Source of the DNA: an uncultured Gemmatimonadota bacterium
Lineage (GTDB): Bacteria > Gemmatimonadota > Gemmatimonadetes > Gemmatimonadales > GWC2-71-9
Assembly: GCA_946480845.1 (NCBI GenBank)
Contig: CAMLLJ010000001.1
Location: 1-50,192 of the forward strand
DNA length: 50,192 nt
Direction: 5' to 3'
In this document: in pieces, positions 1 to 8,765 of the stretch
Layout of the letters: each line of letters opens with the position of its first letter
Numbering within the stretch: the first letter of the stretch is position 1
The notes under the pieces: model-generated
Told to the model about the DNA's origin: nothing
The model's database searches: none
The model's input: only the letters and a program-made list of their open reading frames with translations
Made by a program: the position numbers and the translations under genes

Positions 1-40
1 GACCGTCCCGACCGCCCTGACCGTCCCGACCGTCCCGACC
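1..40. repeat. 9-bp tandem repeat array (GACCGTCCC units)
   Basis: Four 9-bp units (1-9, 10-18, 19-27, 28-36) plus a partial GACC fill the sequence from the window edge to the first start codon. The second unit is degenerate (GACCGCCCT). The same unit forms both arms of the element at 15683-15810. The array probably continues beyond the left edge and may be the right arm of a second copy of that element. Confidence 0.85.
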
Positions 41-703
41 ATGTTCCTCGGCCACTTCGCGCTCGCCCTCGCCGCCAGACCCGCCGCGCCGCGCGCCTCG
101 CTCGGGGTGCTGTTTGCCGCCGCCCAGTTCCCTGACCTGCTCTGGCCGTTCCTCCTGCTCGCCGGGGTGGAGCGGGTGGCCATCGCGCCGGGCGATACCG
201 CGTTCACGCCGCTCCGTTTCATATCCTATCCCATTTCGCACAGCCTGCTCACGGTGCTGATGTGGGCACTGCTCTGGGCGCTGGCGTACTACGTGACCCG
301 CGGCGACCGGCGCGGTGCCTGCGCCGTGCTGCTCCTCGTCGCGAGCCATTGGCTGCTGGACGCGCTCACCCACCGGCCCGACCTGCCACTCACGCCCTGG
401 GGTGACGCCCGCGTGGGCCTGGGGCTCTGGAACTCCGTCGGGCTCACTCTCGCGCTCGAGGTCCTCATGTTCGCCGTGGGGGCCGTGCTCTACCTGCGCG
501 CGGGGGCGCCGACCGACCGGACCGGCCGGTTCGCGATATGGGCGCTGCTCGCGCTGCTGGTCCTGATCGAGTTCGGCAACCTGCTCGGCCCGCCGCCGCC
601 TTCCGCAATGGCCGTGGCCTGGGTGGCACTCTCGCTCTGGCTCGTGGTGGTCTGGGCCTGGTGGGCCGACCGGCATCGCGCCCCGCCCGCCGGCATCGGA
701 TGA
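41..703 (+). CDS. YdjM-like multi-pass membrane protein
   Basis: A 220-residue integral membrane protein with about six hydrophobic segments. Conserved-looking polar residues sit at segment edges: H5 near the start, P31-D32 after a hydrophobic stretch, H67 in an I-S-H-S motif, and H103, D107, H111 and D114 in a compact H-x3-D-x3-H-x2-D cluster. This arrangement recalls membrane-bound metal-dependent hydrolases of the YdjM/DUF457 type, which supports the family call but not a substrate. The ATG at 41 abuts the repeat array with no Shine-Dalgarno visible, yet the N-terminus M-F-L-G-H-F is typical of the family, so I keep it. The stop overlaps the ATG of the next gene (ATGA), implying translational coupling. 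Confidence 0.7.
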   Translation: MFLGHFALALAARPAAPRASLGVLFAAAQFPDLLWPFLLLAGVERVAIAPGDTAFTPLRFISYPISHSLLTVLMWALLWALAYYVTRGDRRGACAVLLLVASHWLLDALTHRPDLPLTPWGDARVGLGLWNSVGLTLALEVLMFAVGAVLYLRAGAPTDRTGRFAIWALLALLVLIEFGNLLGPPPPSAMAVAWVALSLWLVVVWAWWADRHRAPPAGIG

Positions 704-1293
704 TGTCCTGCACCGCACGTGCCGCCGCGGCGGCCGCGCTGGTGCTCGTCATGTCCTCCTCCCGCCTCGCCGCCCAGCGCGCCGCCCCGTTCGAGTCCAT
801 CACGCTCGGCCTTTCGGTCGTCCGGAACGTCGGCCGCAACAGCTTTCACGACCAGTGGTCGCCCCGGACGGGCATCGGCCTGCGCGCCGGGATGCCATTC
901 TACGCCGGCGTCGCGGAGGCCGGCGTGGAACAGCTGGGGTTCCGCTCGCGCACGTCGTCGGTGCCGGGGTTCACCGGCCGCTTCTACTTCGTCGGCTGGG
1001 GCCTCGAGCTCGCGCCCGCGTCGCGGCTCGTGGTGAGTCCCGCATTCCGCGTGGGCAACTACGCCATGCGCTTCGACGACCCGGCGCTGCCCGAGGGGCG
1101 CCGGCACGAAAGCGAGATCGCGCTGGAGCTGGGTTCGCGCGCGCACTGGCTCGCCGGCGCGCGGTGGCGTGCGACGATCTCGGGGCACTATCGCGTCATC
1201 CTCACCGAGCCGCGCATCCGCCACCTGAACCTTACCGCGGGCATCGCCCGCACGTTCAAGACGCCGGCGTGGCTCCGCGAGTTCCTCGACTGA
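700..1293 (+). CDS. Exported beta-barrel-like protein, unknown function
   Basis: About 197 residues starting with an M-M pair; the first ATG overlaps the preceding stop. Residues 1-26 form a signal peptide (short n-region, Ala/Leu/Val core, L-A-A-Q end). The mature part has alternating hydrophobic and polar residues with many Gly and aromatic positions, as in small outer-membrane barrels, for example the stretch around F-T-G-R-F-Y-F-V-G-W-G. No family is recognised. The next gene begins within about 10 bases, and it also encodes an exported barrel-like protein, so the two may be made together for the outer membrane. Confidence 0.6.
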   Translation: MMSCTARAAAAAALVLVMSSSRLAAQRAAPFESITLGLSVVRNVGRNSFHDQWSPRTGIGLRAGMPFYAGVAEAGVEQLGFRSRTSSVPGFTGRFYFVGWGLELAPASRLVVSPAFRVGNYAMRFDDPALPEGRRHESEIALELGSRAHWLAGARWRATISGHYRVILTEPRIRHLNLTAGIARTFKTPAWLREFLD

Positions 1294-1301
1294 GGGTCGC
1301 G

Positions 1302-3230
1302 GTGCTCATCGTCCTGGCGGCGTGCACGCTGCCACGGCGCGTCGCGGCACAGGACGTCGCGTTCGCCGCCGATGCCGCGGTGGCCGGCTGGCGGCAGGTC
1401 GTCACCCGGGCCGCGATCGAACGGTCGGGCATCATGCGCCTGGGCGAGCTGGTCCGGCTCGCACGCCGCTGGGACGCGGTGACCGTCGACGAATACACCT
1501 GGCGGGCGGCGCCCGCCGGGCTCGCGCCGCTCGAGCAGGACGACTGGGCGGTAGTGCTGGACGGACAGGAGATCGATCCGTCGCTGCTGGGCGTGCTCGC
1601 GCTCGAGCGGCTTCCCCTCGATCTCGGCGCCGTCGACTCCGCGGTGTTCACCGCGGCGCCAGCCCTCGCCGCGGGCTCGTTCCGGGGGAGGGGACTGCTG
1701 GAGATCCACACCCGGCGCCCCGCCGCCGGCTTCTCGGCGCGCGCGCGCTATGCGACCGGCTCCGAGACCGGTGACCCGGGCCCGTTCGCGTTCGTGCCCG
1801 GGTCGGTGCCGAACCGCGACCGCTTCGGCCACGATGCAGCGGTCGGCGCCGGGTACGGCGGAGATCGGTGGTACCTGGCCGCGGCGCTCGGCGCCGGCGT
1901 GCACGTGGCCACCGACCCGGCCATCGCCGATCGCCTGGCAAGCACCGGCGCGCTGCCGCGCATCGAGCGTATTGCGCCCTCACTCCGGCTCGGGTTCTCG
2001 ACCGCTGAGGGCCGCCACGAGCTTCGCGTCGGGCGCGCCCGGCTCGACGACTGGTTCCGCCTCGAGGCCTACGGCGCCGAGATCCCCATGCGATCCACCC
2101 TCGATCATGCGGGCGTGATCGGCTCCCATCGGGTCGGCGCCGCGGAGGTCGGCTACCGTGCCGGATACGAGCATGCCGACCTCCAGTCGCGGCTCGGCAC
2201 GCCCCTGCACCTGGTGAGCCGCGCGGTGCGGGGCGAGCTGTCCGTCGCCCGGAGCGGAAACGGAAGCGCCCGCCGTGCCGGCATCGGCCTGGTGCGACGC
2301 AGGACGGATGGGCCCGGCCAGATTCCCGACCCCGTGACCCTCGAGCTCCGCGGCTTCGCCGAGGTCGAATGGTCTCCCGGTGCCAACCACCGCCAGCACT
2401 TTACAGTCTCGGCCGGAACCGTCGACGGAGAGCCGTGGGGCGGGGCGTCGCTCACGCACCGCTGGCGCGCGGGTGCGGCGGATGCGGTGGCGCTGCTCCT
2501 TTCGCTCGATCAGCTGGCGCCTTCCGGGACCGGGCTCTGGTCGCTCGTGGCCCGCGGCGACGACTGGCTCGGCGACGGAGGCGTGACATCGAGCATCGAT
2601 TCAGGAGCACCGCGCGCGCGGCAGGCGGGCGCCGACGCCGCCTGGGCCCATCGCGCCGGCCGGCACGTCACCGTGTCCGCGGGCCTGTACTACCGTGCCT
2701 TCCGGTCCGGATACCTGGCCCGGCGCGAGCTGGCATTCGATCCGGACCGGCTCGCCTGGCGCGGGCCGGTCACGGTGACGTCGGGGGTCCCCGGGCAGGT
2801 CGGCGGGTTGTCCGGTGGTGCCGAGGTGTCGCTCGGGCCAGGCGCGCGCGTCGCGGGATGGTACCGCGTGCGCGCCGTGCTGGAAGGCGGGGCAGACCTG
2901 CGCGATGCATTGAGTGCCGTGCCCGTTCATGCCGGGGGGATCGAGGCGCAGTACGCGCCCGCGGATGGCTTCGAGCTCTCCAGCCGCGTCGTGCTGCGCG
3001 GAGCGATCGACCGCGCGGAGTACCGGGGGACGGGGGCACTGGCCGTGGCCGGCGCGCGCACCGGTGCCAGCCTCGCGGTCGACCTGGGAGTACAGAAATG
3101 GTTCTGGGGGAAGCGACTCCGCGCCCACCTCGCGGCCCGCAACATCTTCGATGCCCGCGCCGTGACCCATCCCGAGGGCGGCGGCACGGCCCGGGCGTTC
3201 GTCCTGCTCGCCGAGGCGATGGTGCCGTGA
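1302..3230 (+). CDS. TonB-dependent receptor-like outer-membrane protein
   Basis: About 642 residues. The reading frame is open far upstream, but the sequence resembles an exported protein only from the GTG at 1302, which begins a short hydrophobic signal peptide ending in R-V-A-A-Q; a CTG at 1290 is an alternative. Residues about 20-135 resemble a plug domain: V-V-L-D-G-Q-E-I-D-P, then a Leu-rich stretch, then G-S-F-R-G-R-G-L-L-E-I-H-T-R-R-P, matching the usual plug ending G-x-x-I-x-I-x-T. The rest is Gly/aromatic/Arg-rich and beta-strand like. It lacks the N-terminal carboxypeptidase-regulatory domain of the two larger receptors here and has no terminal aromatic residue. Substrate unknown. 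Confidence 0.65.
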   Translation: MLIVLAACTLPRRVAAQDVAFAADAAVAGWRQVVTRAAIERSGIMRLGELVRLARRWDAVTVDEYTWRAAPAGLAPLEQDDWAVVLDGQEIDPSLLGVLALERLPLDLGAVDSAVFTAAPALAAGSFRGRGLLEIHTRRPAAGFSARARYATGSETGDPGPFAFVPGSVPNRDRFGHDAAVGAGYGGDRWYLAAALGAGVHVATDPAIADRLASTGALPRIERIAPSLRLGFSTAEGRHELRVGRARLDDWFRLEAYGAEIPMRSTLDHAGVIGSHRVGAAEVGYRAGYEHADLQSRLGTPLHLVSRAVRGELSVARSGNGSARRAGIGLVRRRTDGPGQIPDPVTLELRGFAEVEWSPGANHRQHFTVSAGTVDGEPWGGASLTHRWRAGAADAVALLLSLDQLAPSGTGLWSLVARGDDWLGDGGVTSSIDSGAPRARQAGADAAWAHRAGRHVTVSAGLYYRAFRSGYLARRELAFDPDRLAWRGPVTVTSGVPGQVGGLSGGAEVSLGPGARVAGWYRVRAVLEGGADLRDALSAVPVHAGGIEAQYAPADGFELSSRVVLRGAIDRAEYRGTGALAVAGARTGASLAVDLGVQKWFWGKRLRAHLAARNIFDARAVTHPEGGGTARAFVLLAEAMVP

Positions 3231-3279
3231 GGCGGCCGCGCTCCTTGTTGGGCGGACCATCCAGCGAGAGATTCCGGCG

Positions 3280-5058
3280 ATGACCGCATTCGCCGATCGC
3301 GTCCAGGCAGCCCTCGCCCCGGGCTATACCATCGAGCGGGAGCTCACCGGCGGCGGGATGAGCCACGTCTACCTGGCGACCGAGCGCGCGCTCGGCCGCA
3401 AGGTGGTCGTGAAGGTGCTGCCCCCGGACCTGGCGGCCGGCGTCAACCGGGAGCGGTTCCGGCGCGAGATCCAGCTCGCGGCCCAGCTCCAGCACCCGCA
3501 CATCGTTCCCCTGCTCACGGCCGGGGAGGACGGCGAACTCCTCTACTACACGATGCCGTACGTCAGCGGCGAGTCGCTGCGCGCGCGGCTGGAGGAGCAG
3601 GGCCGGCTACCGGTCCGGGACGTGGTCCGCATCCTCACCGACGTGGTCGATGCGCTCGCGTACGCGCACGCGCACGGCGTGATGCACCGCGACATCAAGC
3701 CGGGCAACGTGCTGACCCAGCGGAGCCACGCCCTGGTGACCGACTTCGGCGTCGCCAAGGCGCTGAGCGCCGCGCTGCCGCTGGCGGGCTCGACGACGTC
3801 GGGCATGGCGATCGGTACGCCGGCCTACATGGCGCCCGAGCAGCTCGCGGCCGACCCCGCGGCCGACCATCGGGTGGACGTCTACGCGGTGGGACTGCTC
3901 GCCTACGAGCTGCTCACCGGTGAGGCACCGTTCAGCGGTGCCTCGCCGGCCGCGACCATGGCCGCCCAGCTCACCCGCGACCCGGCCCCGCTGGAGACGG
4001 TGCGCGCGGATGTGCCGGCGGCGCTGAGCGACCTGATTCGGCGCTGCCTCTCCAAGGAACCGGAGGGCCGGCCCCAGTCCGCCGAGGCGCTGCTCGCCGA
4101 GCTCGAGGAGCTGCCCCGCGATCCCTCCACGCCCACGCGTTCGGTGCCGGCCGCGCGCTCGCGATCGCTGGCCGGCCGGTTTGCGGCCGTCGCGGCGATC
4201 GCGGCCATCGCATCCACCGCGGCGATTGCGACGTTCATGTCGCGGCGGGATGCCGCGCCGGCGGAGCCGACCGGCCTGCTGGGGACGCCATCGCCGGGGC
4301 CCGCGGCGGCCCCGGCGGCCACGGCCCCGCCGGCCGGCACCCCACCTGCCGTCACTCCGCCGGCCGGACTCCTCACTCGCGCCGACTCGATGGCGATCGC
4401 CGCCGCGGTGCGCCGGGAAATGGCGCGCGAAGACGCCGCGGCGGCTCGTGCGGAGCGGCCCCGGGCAACCACGCGTGATGCGGATTCGCTGTCGCTCGTG
4501 CTGGAGCGGGTCATGATCGATTCGCTCATCCGGCTGAACACCCTCGGGCTGGACGAGCGGCTGGCGCGCATCCCGGGCTTCGAGGGCCGTGTCTTCACCG
4601 GCGTCTCGCCGGACCTGGCCGGGCGCGCGGCTGCCGGCGGCCCCCGCCGCGTGCGAGTGACCGTGACCCGGGCGACCGGCCCGCTCGCGGAGTCCGAGTC
4701 AGTGCTGGTGGACAGCATCCGGCGGCGCCTGTCGCGGAGCCCGGGCTTCGTCCTGGTCGAGGACGGCGCTGACGAGGGGGACCCGGCCCGCGGCGCGGAG
4801 ATGGTGGTCACGGCGAGGATCACGCACATCGGACGCGACTCGGTGCAGGCCCGCGTCGACCTCATCGATCCCCTCGCCGCACCGAGCTTCCTGCATCGCG
4901 TCGTGCGGGGTCCGGTCACCGGCACGGGCGAGCCCCTCCGCGACCTGTCCGTGGTGGTCGGGGCCTCGGCAACCACGCTCACGCAGATGTCGAAAGCGCC
5001 GCGCGGCACGGCCACCGTGTGGCGCTTTCAGGCGCCGGGCGGCGCCGGCAAGCGCTGA
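3280..5058 (+). CDS. Transmembrane Ser/Thr protein kinase (Hanks type)
   Basis: 592 residues. Kinase domain is residues about 16-275: Gly-rich loop E-L-T-G-G-G-M-S-H-V, ATP-binding K45, helix-C E63, catalytic H136-R137-D138, D155-F-G and A185-P-E. All catalytic residues are present, so it should be active. One membrane segment lies at about 299-320, followed by a Pro/Ala linker (about 322-365) and an extracytoplasmic domain to the end. Part of that domain (about 450-580, V-R-V-T-V-T-R onward) resembles small TolB/FlgO-like alpha/beta domains. The layout is cytoplasmic kinase with periplasmic sensor or partner domain. It has no PASTA repeats. The substrate is unknown; the FHA and PP2C proteins at 42151-44247 are candidates for the same signalling network, by inference only. 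Confidence 0.93.
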   Translation: MTAFADRVQAALAPGYTIERELTGGGMSHVYLATERALGRKVVVKVLPPDLAAGVNRERFRREIQLAAQLQHPHIVPLLTAGEDGELLYYTMPYVSGESLRARLEEQGRLPVRDVVRILTDVVDALAYAHAHGVMHRDIKPGNVLTQRSHALVTDFGVAKALSAALPLAGSTTSGMAIGTPAYMAPEQLAADPAADHRVDVYAVGLLAYELLTGEAPFSGASPAATMAAQLTRDPAPLETVRADVPAALSDLIRRCLSKEPEGRPQSAEALLAELEELPRDPSTPTRSVPAARSRSLAGRFAAVAAIAAIASTAAIATFMSRRDAAPAEPTGLLGTPSPGPAAAPAATAPPAGTPPAVTPPAGLLTRADSMAIAAAVRREMAREDAAAARAERPRATTRDADSLSLVLERVMIDSLIRLNTLGLDERLARIPGFEGRVFTGVSPDLAGRAAAGGPRRVRVTVTRATGPLAESESVLVDSIRRRLSRSPGFVLVEDGADEGDPARGAEMVVTARITHIGRDSVQARVDLIDPLAAPSFLHRVVRGPVTGTGEPLRDLSVVVGASATTLTQMSKAPRGTATVWRFQAPGGAGKR

Positions 5059-5317
5059 GGCGGGCGGCGTATCGCGCCTTCACGTTTCAGACGTTTCAGG
5101 AAATCCTCCCACCGTGTTTCGTTCCGCTTCGTCCGTTCCGTTCGGCAACTGACTCCTCCATCTCGACGAACGCGTAGTGATGTGAAGGCCGGCATGGGCC
5201 GTAACGCGCGTGTCCGATTCGTACCAGCCGCGTTGCGGGGGTACAATCGCCCGCGCCCCACGCGCCCTATGCTTGGACCGTCCACATCCGCAGGCCAACC
5301 CCCTGGAGGACGTCGTT
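5059..5317. other. Intergenic region with short direct repeats
   Basis: This 259-base gap holds two head-to-tail copies of ACGTTTCAG (5082-5090, 5091-5099) followed by a TTCCG/TTCGT-rich stretch (about 5119-5148). A TACAAT hexamer at 5242-5247 could be a -10 box, but no good -35 lies at the usual distance. A Shine-Dalgarno (GGAGGA, about 5305-5310) precedes the ATG at 5318. No gene is apparent. Confidence 0.5.
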
Positions 5318-8300
5318 ATGGATCGAAGCTTCGTGGGAGCAGTTCGTCGGGCGTTTCGGAACATTGCAGTGATCGCGGCCGCACTCGGACTCGGAGGTGC
5401 TCCACTCGCAGCGCAGTCCACCGGCAAGATCGAAGGCCGGGTCCGCGACCAGGCCGGCGCCCCCATCCCGAACGCGCAGGTCACCATCATCGGCAGCGCG
5501 TTCAGCGCGCAGACCAATCCGCAGGGCTACTACTTCATCAACAACGTGCCGTCGGGCACCGTGGCGATGCGTGCCGCGTTCATCGGCTACCGCGCGGTGC
5601 GGGCCGAGGGCGTGCGCGTGCTGGGCGGGCAGACCATCACCCAGGACTTCGCGCTGCAGTCGTCCACGATCGAGCTGGACCCGATCGTCATCCAGACGAC
5701 GCAGCCGCTGGTCCCCCGTGACGAGGTCACCTCGAAACAGCGGATCGACGGCAACTTCACCGACAAGCTGCCGGTGGACCGGCTGAGCCAGGTCCTCACG
5801 CTGCAGCCCGGCGTCGTCGCCGACTCGGCCGGCAGCGGGATCAACATCCGCGGCGGCCGCGCCGACGAGGCCGCAACCTACGTGGACGGCATGCCCATCA
5901 CCCCGGGCAACCGGGGGAGCGTCGGCGGGTCGTTCGCGGCCGGCACGGAGATCCTGATCGGCACCAACTCGTTCGAGGAGGCGTCCGTCACCACCGGCGC
6001 CAGCTCGGCCGAGTTCGGCAACGCGCAGTCGGGCATCATCAGCATCGCCACGCGCACCGGCTCGAACACGGCCTTCAGCGGCAACGTGGCATGGGAGACC
6101 GACGAGCCGTTCGGGAAGAACATGAGCACCGGGTTCAACCGGTTCCAGGCGAGCGTCGGCGGTCCCCTCCGCATCCTGAACGGCCTGTCGTTCTTCGCCT
6201 CCGGCGCGCTGGACGGCGAGCGCTACAGCTATGGCGGGTTCGGGGCGGAGAACTTCCCGACGTTCATGCAGGCGGGCCTCGACACCACGGTGGCGGTCCC
6301 GAGCCAGATCGGCTCCGCGACGGCGGACACGACGTACATCGGGGTGTACAACCTCGCGGTGGCGCGCGGCCGGTGCGAGGACTTCGCCGGCAGCTCGAAT
6401 CCGGAGATCGCGGCCAACTACGGTGCCGAGTGCCAGGGCGCGCGGAACCCGCGTGATGCCCGCGGCAACTACTCACTGCAGGGCAAGCTCAACTACAGCT
6501 ACGGCAGCGGCTCGCGCCTCTCGCTGCTCTTCCTCGGCAGCCGCCAGCAGCAGCGCGGCGCGTTCGGGGCCGGCGGGACCACGACGAACACCAACACGTC
6601 CAACATCTTCGGGCTCCGCAGCTCGAACCGGATCTACCAGGTCAACTGGACGCAGAACCTGTCGAAGTCCACGGAGCGGGCCCTCGCGCTCGACGCGAGC
6701 CTGTCCTACCAGCAGGACCGGACGGTCAACAGCCCCTTCACGCCGGCCGGCGAGCTGGCCAGCCGCAACACCTTTGGCGGCTTCCTTCTCGGCTCGCTCG
6801 ACATGATGTTCGACCTGGAGAGCTTCCCGCTGGATTCGGCGCTGTTCGACAACTTCAGGAACAACCGCCTGGGCACCCGGCGGTCCCCCTTCGACCTGGA
6901 GAACACCGACCAGTACCGCGCCTCCAACCAGTACCGTGACGACGCGTTCGGCCTCCTGGGCGGCGCGGAGCGCGGCGGGCCGGCCGGCTTCATGCGGCTC
7001 AACCGGGAGAACCGGCTGATCGGCAAGGCGGCGATGGACTGGCAGTTCGACCGCTACAACCGCCTCAAGTTCGGCGGCGAGTACACCCGGTACCACACGG
7101 TCAACTACTCGCACAACCTGACCAGCCAGGCGTTCTCCAACGCGTACAACGAGAAGCCGATCCGCTACAACGGCTTCATCGAGGACCGCCTCGACCTCGG
7201 CGACGTCGTCGTGGTCGGCGGCCTGCGCTACGACGCCTACGACACCCGTGCCGCGCGGCCCTACTCGCTCGACACGGTGCAGACCAACCCGACGTTCGGC
7301 ACCTACCAGCCGTTCCCGCGCATCTCGAGCTACTCGGACGCGGACGGCACCTACACGCTGAACGGCCAGGCGCTGCCGCTCGTCGCCTTCATCCGCGACG
7401 AGAAGCACACCTACCTGAGCCCGCACATCCAGGTGGCCTTCCCGGTGACCGAGAAGACCAACTTCCGGCTCTCCTACGCGCACCAGGTGCAGGCGCCCGA
7501 CTTCGGCGTCCTGATGCAGGGGCTCAATACCGACCTGGCCATCACCAACACCAACACGCCGTACGGCGCCGACCTCGACTTCGCGCGCAGCATCACCTTC
7601 GAGTTCGGCATCCGGCACGCCTTCAGCGACGACATGGTGCTCGACGTCGCCGCCTACAACAAGGACAAGCTGTCGGACCCGGGCTTCCGCCTGGTGAGCC
7701 GCCGGGATCCCACCCGCAACAACTCGGTGGACCTCCGCGAGCTGACCGCCGCGGACTTCGGCAACTCGCGCGGGCTCGACCTCCGGCTCGACCGGCGCAT
7801 CGGGAGCCTCTTCAACGGCACGATCGCCTACAGCTATTCGTCCGCGAAGAACACCGGCACCGATCCGCAGACCTACCTCGCGTTCGGGTCGCGCGTGGTG
7901 AACGCCCTCTCGGGCGGCAACCAGCCGCCGCCGCAGGCGGTGGCCCCGACGGCCGACAGCCGGCCGCACAACCTGGCCGGCGCCATGTCGGTCACCTTCC
8001 CCGGCGACTGGCAGGAAGGCTCGCTGGCGGGCTCGGTGCTCCAGAACGTCGGCCTCTTCGCCACCTTCCGCTACGCCAGCGGCACGGCGTACACGAAGTG
8101 CGAGACGGTCACCGGCAACGAGAACGTCTTCTCCGGCCAGGTCTGCTCGAACGGCGGCTTCCTCAACGGCCTCAACTCGGCCCGGCTGCCCACGTTCAAG
8201 CAGTTCGACCTGAAGGCCACCAAGAGCTTCGGCCTGGGCGGGCTCGACATGACGGCCTACCTCGACGTGCGGAACGTCCTCAACCTCAAGAACATCCTCG

Positions 8301-8692
8301 CGGTGTTCGTGGAGACGGACGACGTCGTGAGCGCCAACGAGCGCGACCTCTACGTGGCGAACACGCTCACCGCGTTCCGCGACGAGGCGGCGGACAACGC
8401 GATCCTCATGGGCAACGACGACATCGACCTCCGCTTCGGCGGTCTCAGCGCCTCGGGCTGCGGCAACTACGTGAGCAGCCAGGGCGATGCCGCCGCCCCG
8501 AGCTGCGTGTACCTGATCCGGGCGGAGGAGCGCTGGGGCAACGGTGACGGGATCCTCTCCGTCGCCGAGCAGACCCGGATCGCCGACGCCTCGCTGCTCT
8601 CGGGCGGGCCGGGCATCTTCGCCGCCCGCGGCATCAACAACTTCGCCGGCCCCGGCCGGCGGATGCGGTTCGGGCTCGAGATCAACTTCTGA
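5318..8692 (+). CDS. TonB-dependent receptor with carboxypeptidase-regulatory-like domain
   Basis: 1124 residues. Signal peptide about 1-33 ending L-A-A-Q; CarboxypepD_reg-like beta domain about 37-118 (G-R-V-R-D-Q-A-G-A-P-I-P-N-A ... G-Y-Y-F); plug about 135-255 (I-N-I-R-G-G-R-A-D-E, Y-V-D-G-M-P); then a long beta-barrel ending in Phe, the usual C-terminal aromatic signal. This is the OmpA/Oar/SusC-like receptor architecture for TonB-driven uptake of large ligands, often oligosaccharides or peptides; the ligand cannot be read from sequence. The ATG at 5318 has a GGAGGA Shine-Dalgarno 7 bases upstream and gives a complete signal peptide, whereas the open frame further upstream looks non-coding. 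Transcription probably ends at the hairpin at 8711-8750. Confidence 0.93.
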   Translation: MDRSFVGAVRRAFRNIAVIAAALGLGGAPLAAQSTGKIEGRVRDQAGAPIPNAQVTIIGSAFSAQTNPQGYYFINNVPSGTVAMRAAFIGYRAVRAEGVRVLGGQTITQDFALQSSTIELDPIVIQTTQPLVPRDEVTSKQRIDGNFTDKLPVDRLSQVLTLQPGVVADSAGSGINIRGGRADEAATYVDGMPITPGNRGSVGGSFAAGTEILIGTNSFEEASVTTGASSAEFGNAQSGIISIATRTGSNTAFSGNVAWETDEPFGKNMSTGFNRFQASVGGPLRILNGLSFFASGALDGERYSYGGFGAENFPTFMQAGLDTTVAVPSQIGSATADTTYIGVYNLAVARGRCEDFAGSSNPEIAANYGAECQGARNPRDARGNYSLQGKLNYSYGSGSRLSLLFLGSRQQQRGAFGAGGTTTNTNTSNIFGLRSSNRIYQVNWTQNLSKSTERALALDASLSYQQDRTVNSPFTPAGELASRNTFGGFLLGSLDMMFDLESFPLDSALFDNFRNNRLGTRRSPFDLENTDQYRASNQYRDDAFGLLGGAERGGPAGFMRLNRENRLIGKAAMDWQFDRYNRLKFGGEYTRYHTVNYSHNLTSQAFSNAYNEKPIRYNGFIEDRLDLGDVVVVGGLRYDAYDTRAARPYSLDTVQTNPTFGTYQPFPRISSYSDADGTYTLNGQALPLVAFIRDEKHTYLSPHIQVAFPVTEKTNFRLSYAHQVQAPDFGVLMQGLNTDLAITNTNTPYGADLDFARSITFEFGIRHAFSDDMVLDVAAYNKDKLSDPGFRLVSRRDPTRNNSVDLRELTAADFGNSRGLDLRLDRRIGSLFNGTIAYSYSSAKNTGTDPQTYLAFGSRVVNALSGGNQPPPQAVAPTADSRPHNLAGAMSVTFPGDWQEGSLAGSVLQNVGLFATFRYASGTAYTKCETVTGNENVFSGQVCSNGGFLNGLNSARLPTFKQFDLKATKSFGLGGLDMTAYLDVRNVLNLKNILAVFVETDDVVSANERDLYVANTLTAFRDEAADNAILMGNDDIDLRFGGLSASGCGNYVSSQGDAAAPSCVYLIRAEERWGNGDGILSVAEQTRIADASLLSGGPGIFAARGINNFAGPGRRMRFGLEINF

Positions 8693-8710
8693 TCCGGGCA
8701 GCACGAAAAA

Positions 8711-8750
8711 GGCGGCGCCGGGATGGGTGACACTCCATCCCGGCGCCGCC
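8711..8750. terminator. Bidirectional intrinsic terminator
   Basis: A perfect 16-bp GC-rich stem (8711-8726 with 8735-8750) and an 8-base loop lie between convergent genes. Five A residues (8706-8710) to the left become a U-tract for the minus-strand AraC gene, making it a canonical terminator in that direction; it should also stop the receptor transcript. Confidence 0.9.
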
Positions 8751-8765
8751 TCGTTCCGCGCAGGT

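Noticed and set aside
490..1224. Minus-strand open frames over the first genes
   Set aside because: Long because of high GC; composition and lack of motifs mark them as shadows.
855..1301. Longer receptor reading frame starting at 855
   Set aside because: It is Arg/Ala-rich shadow sequence of the preceding gene; the signal peptide begins only at about 1302.
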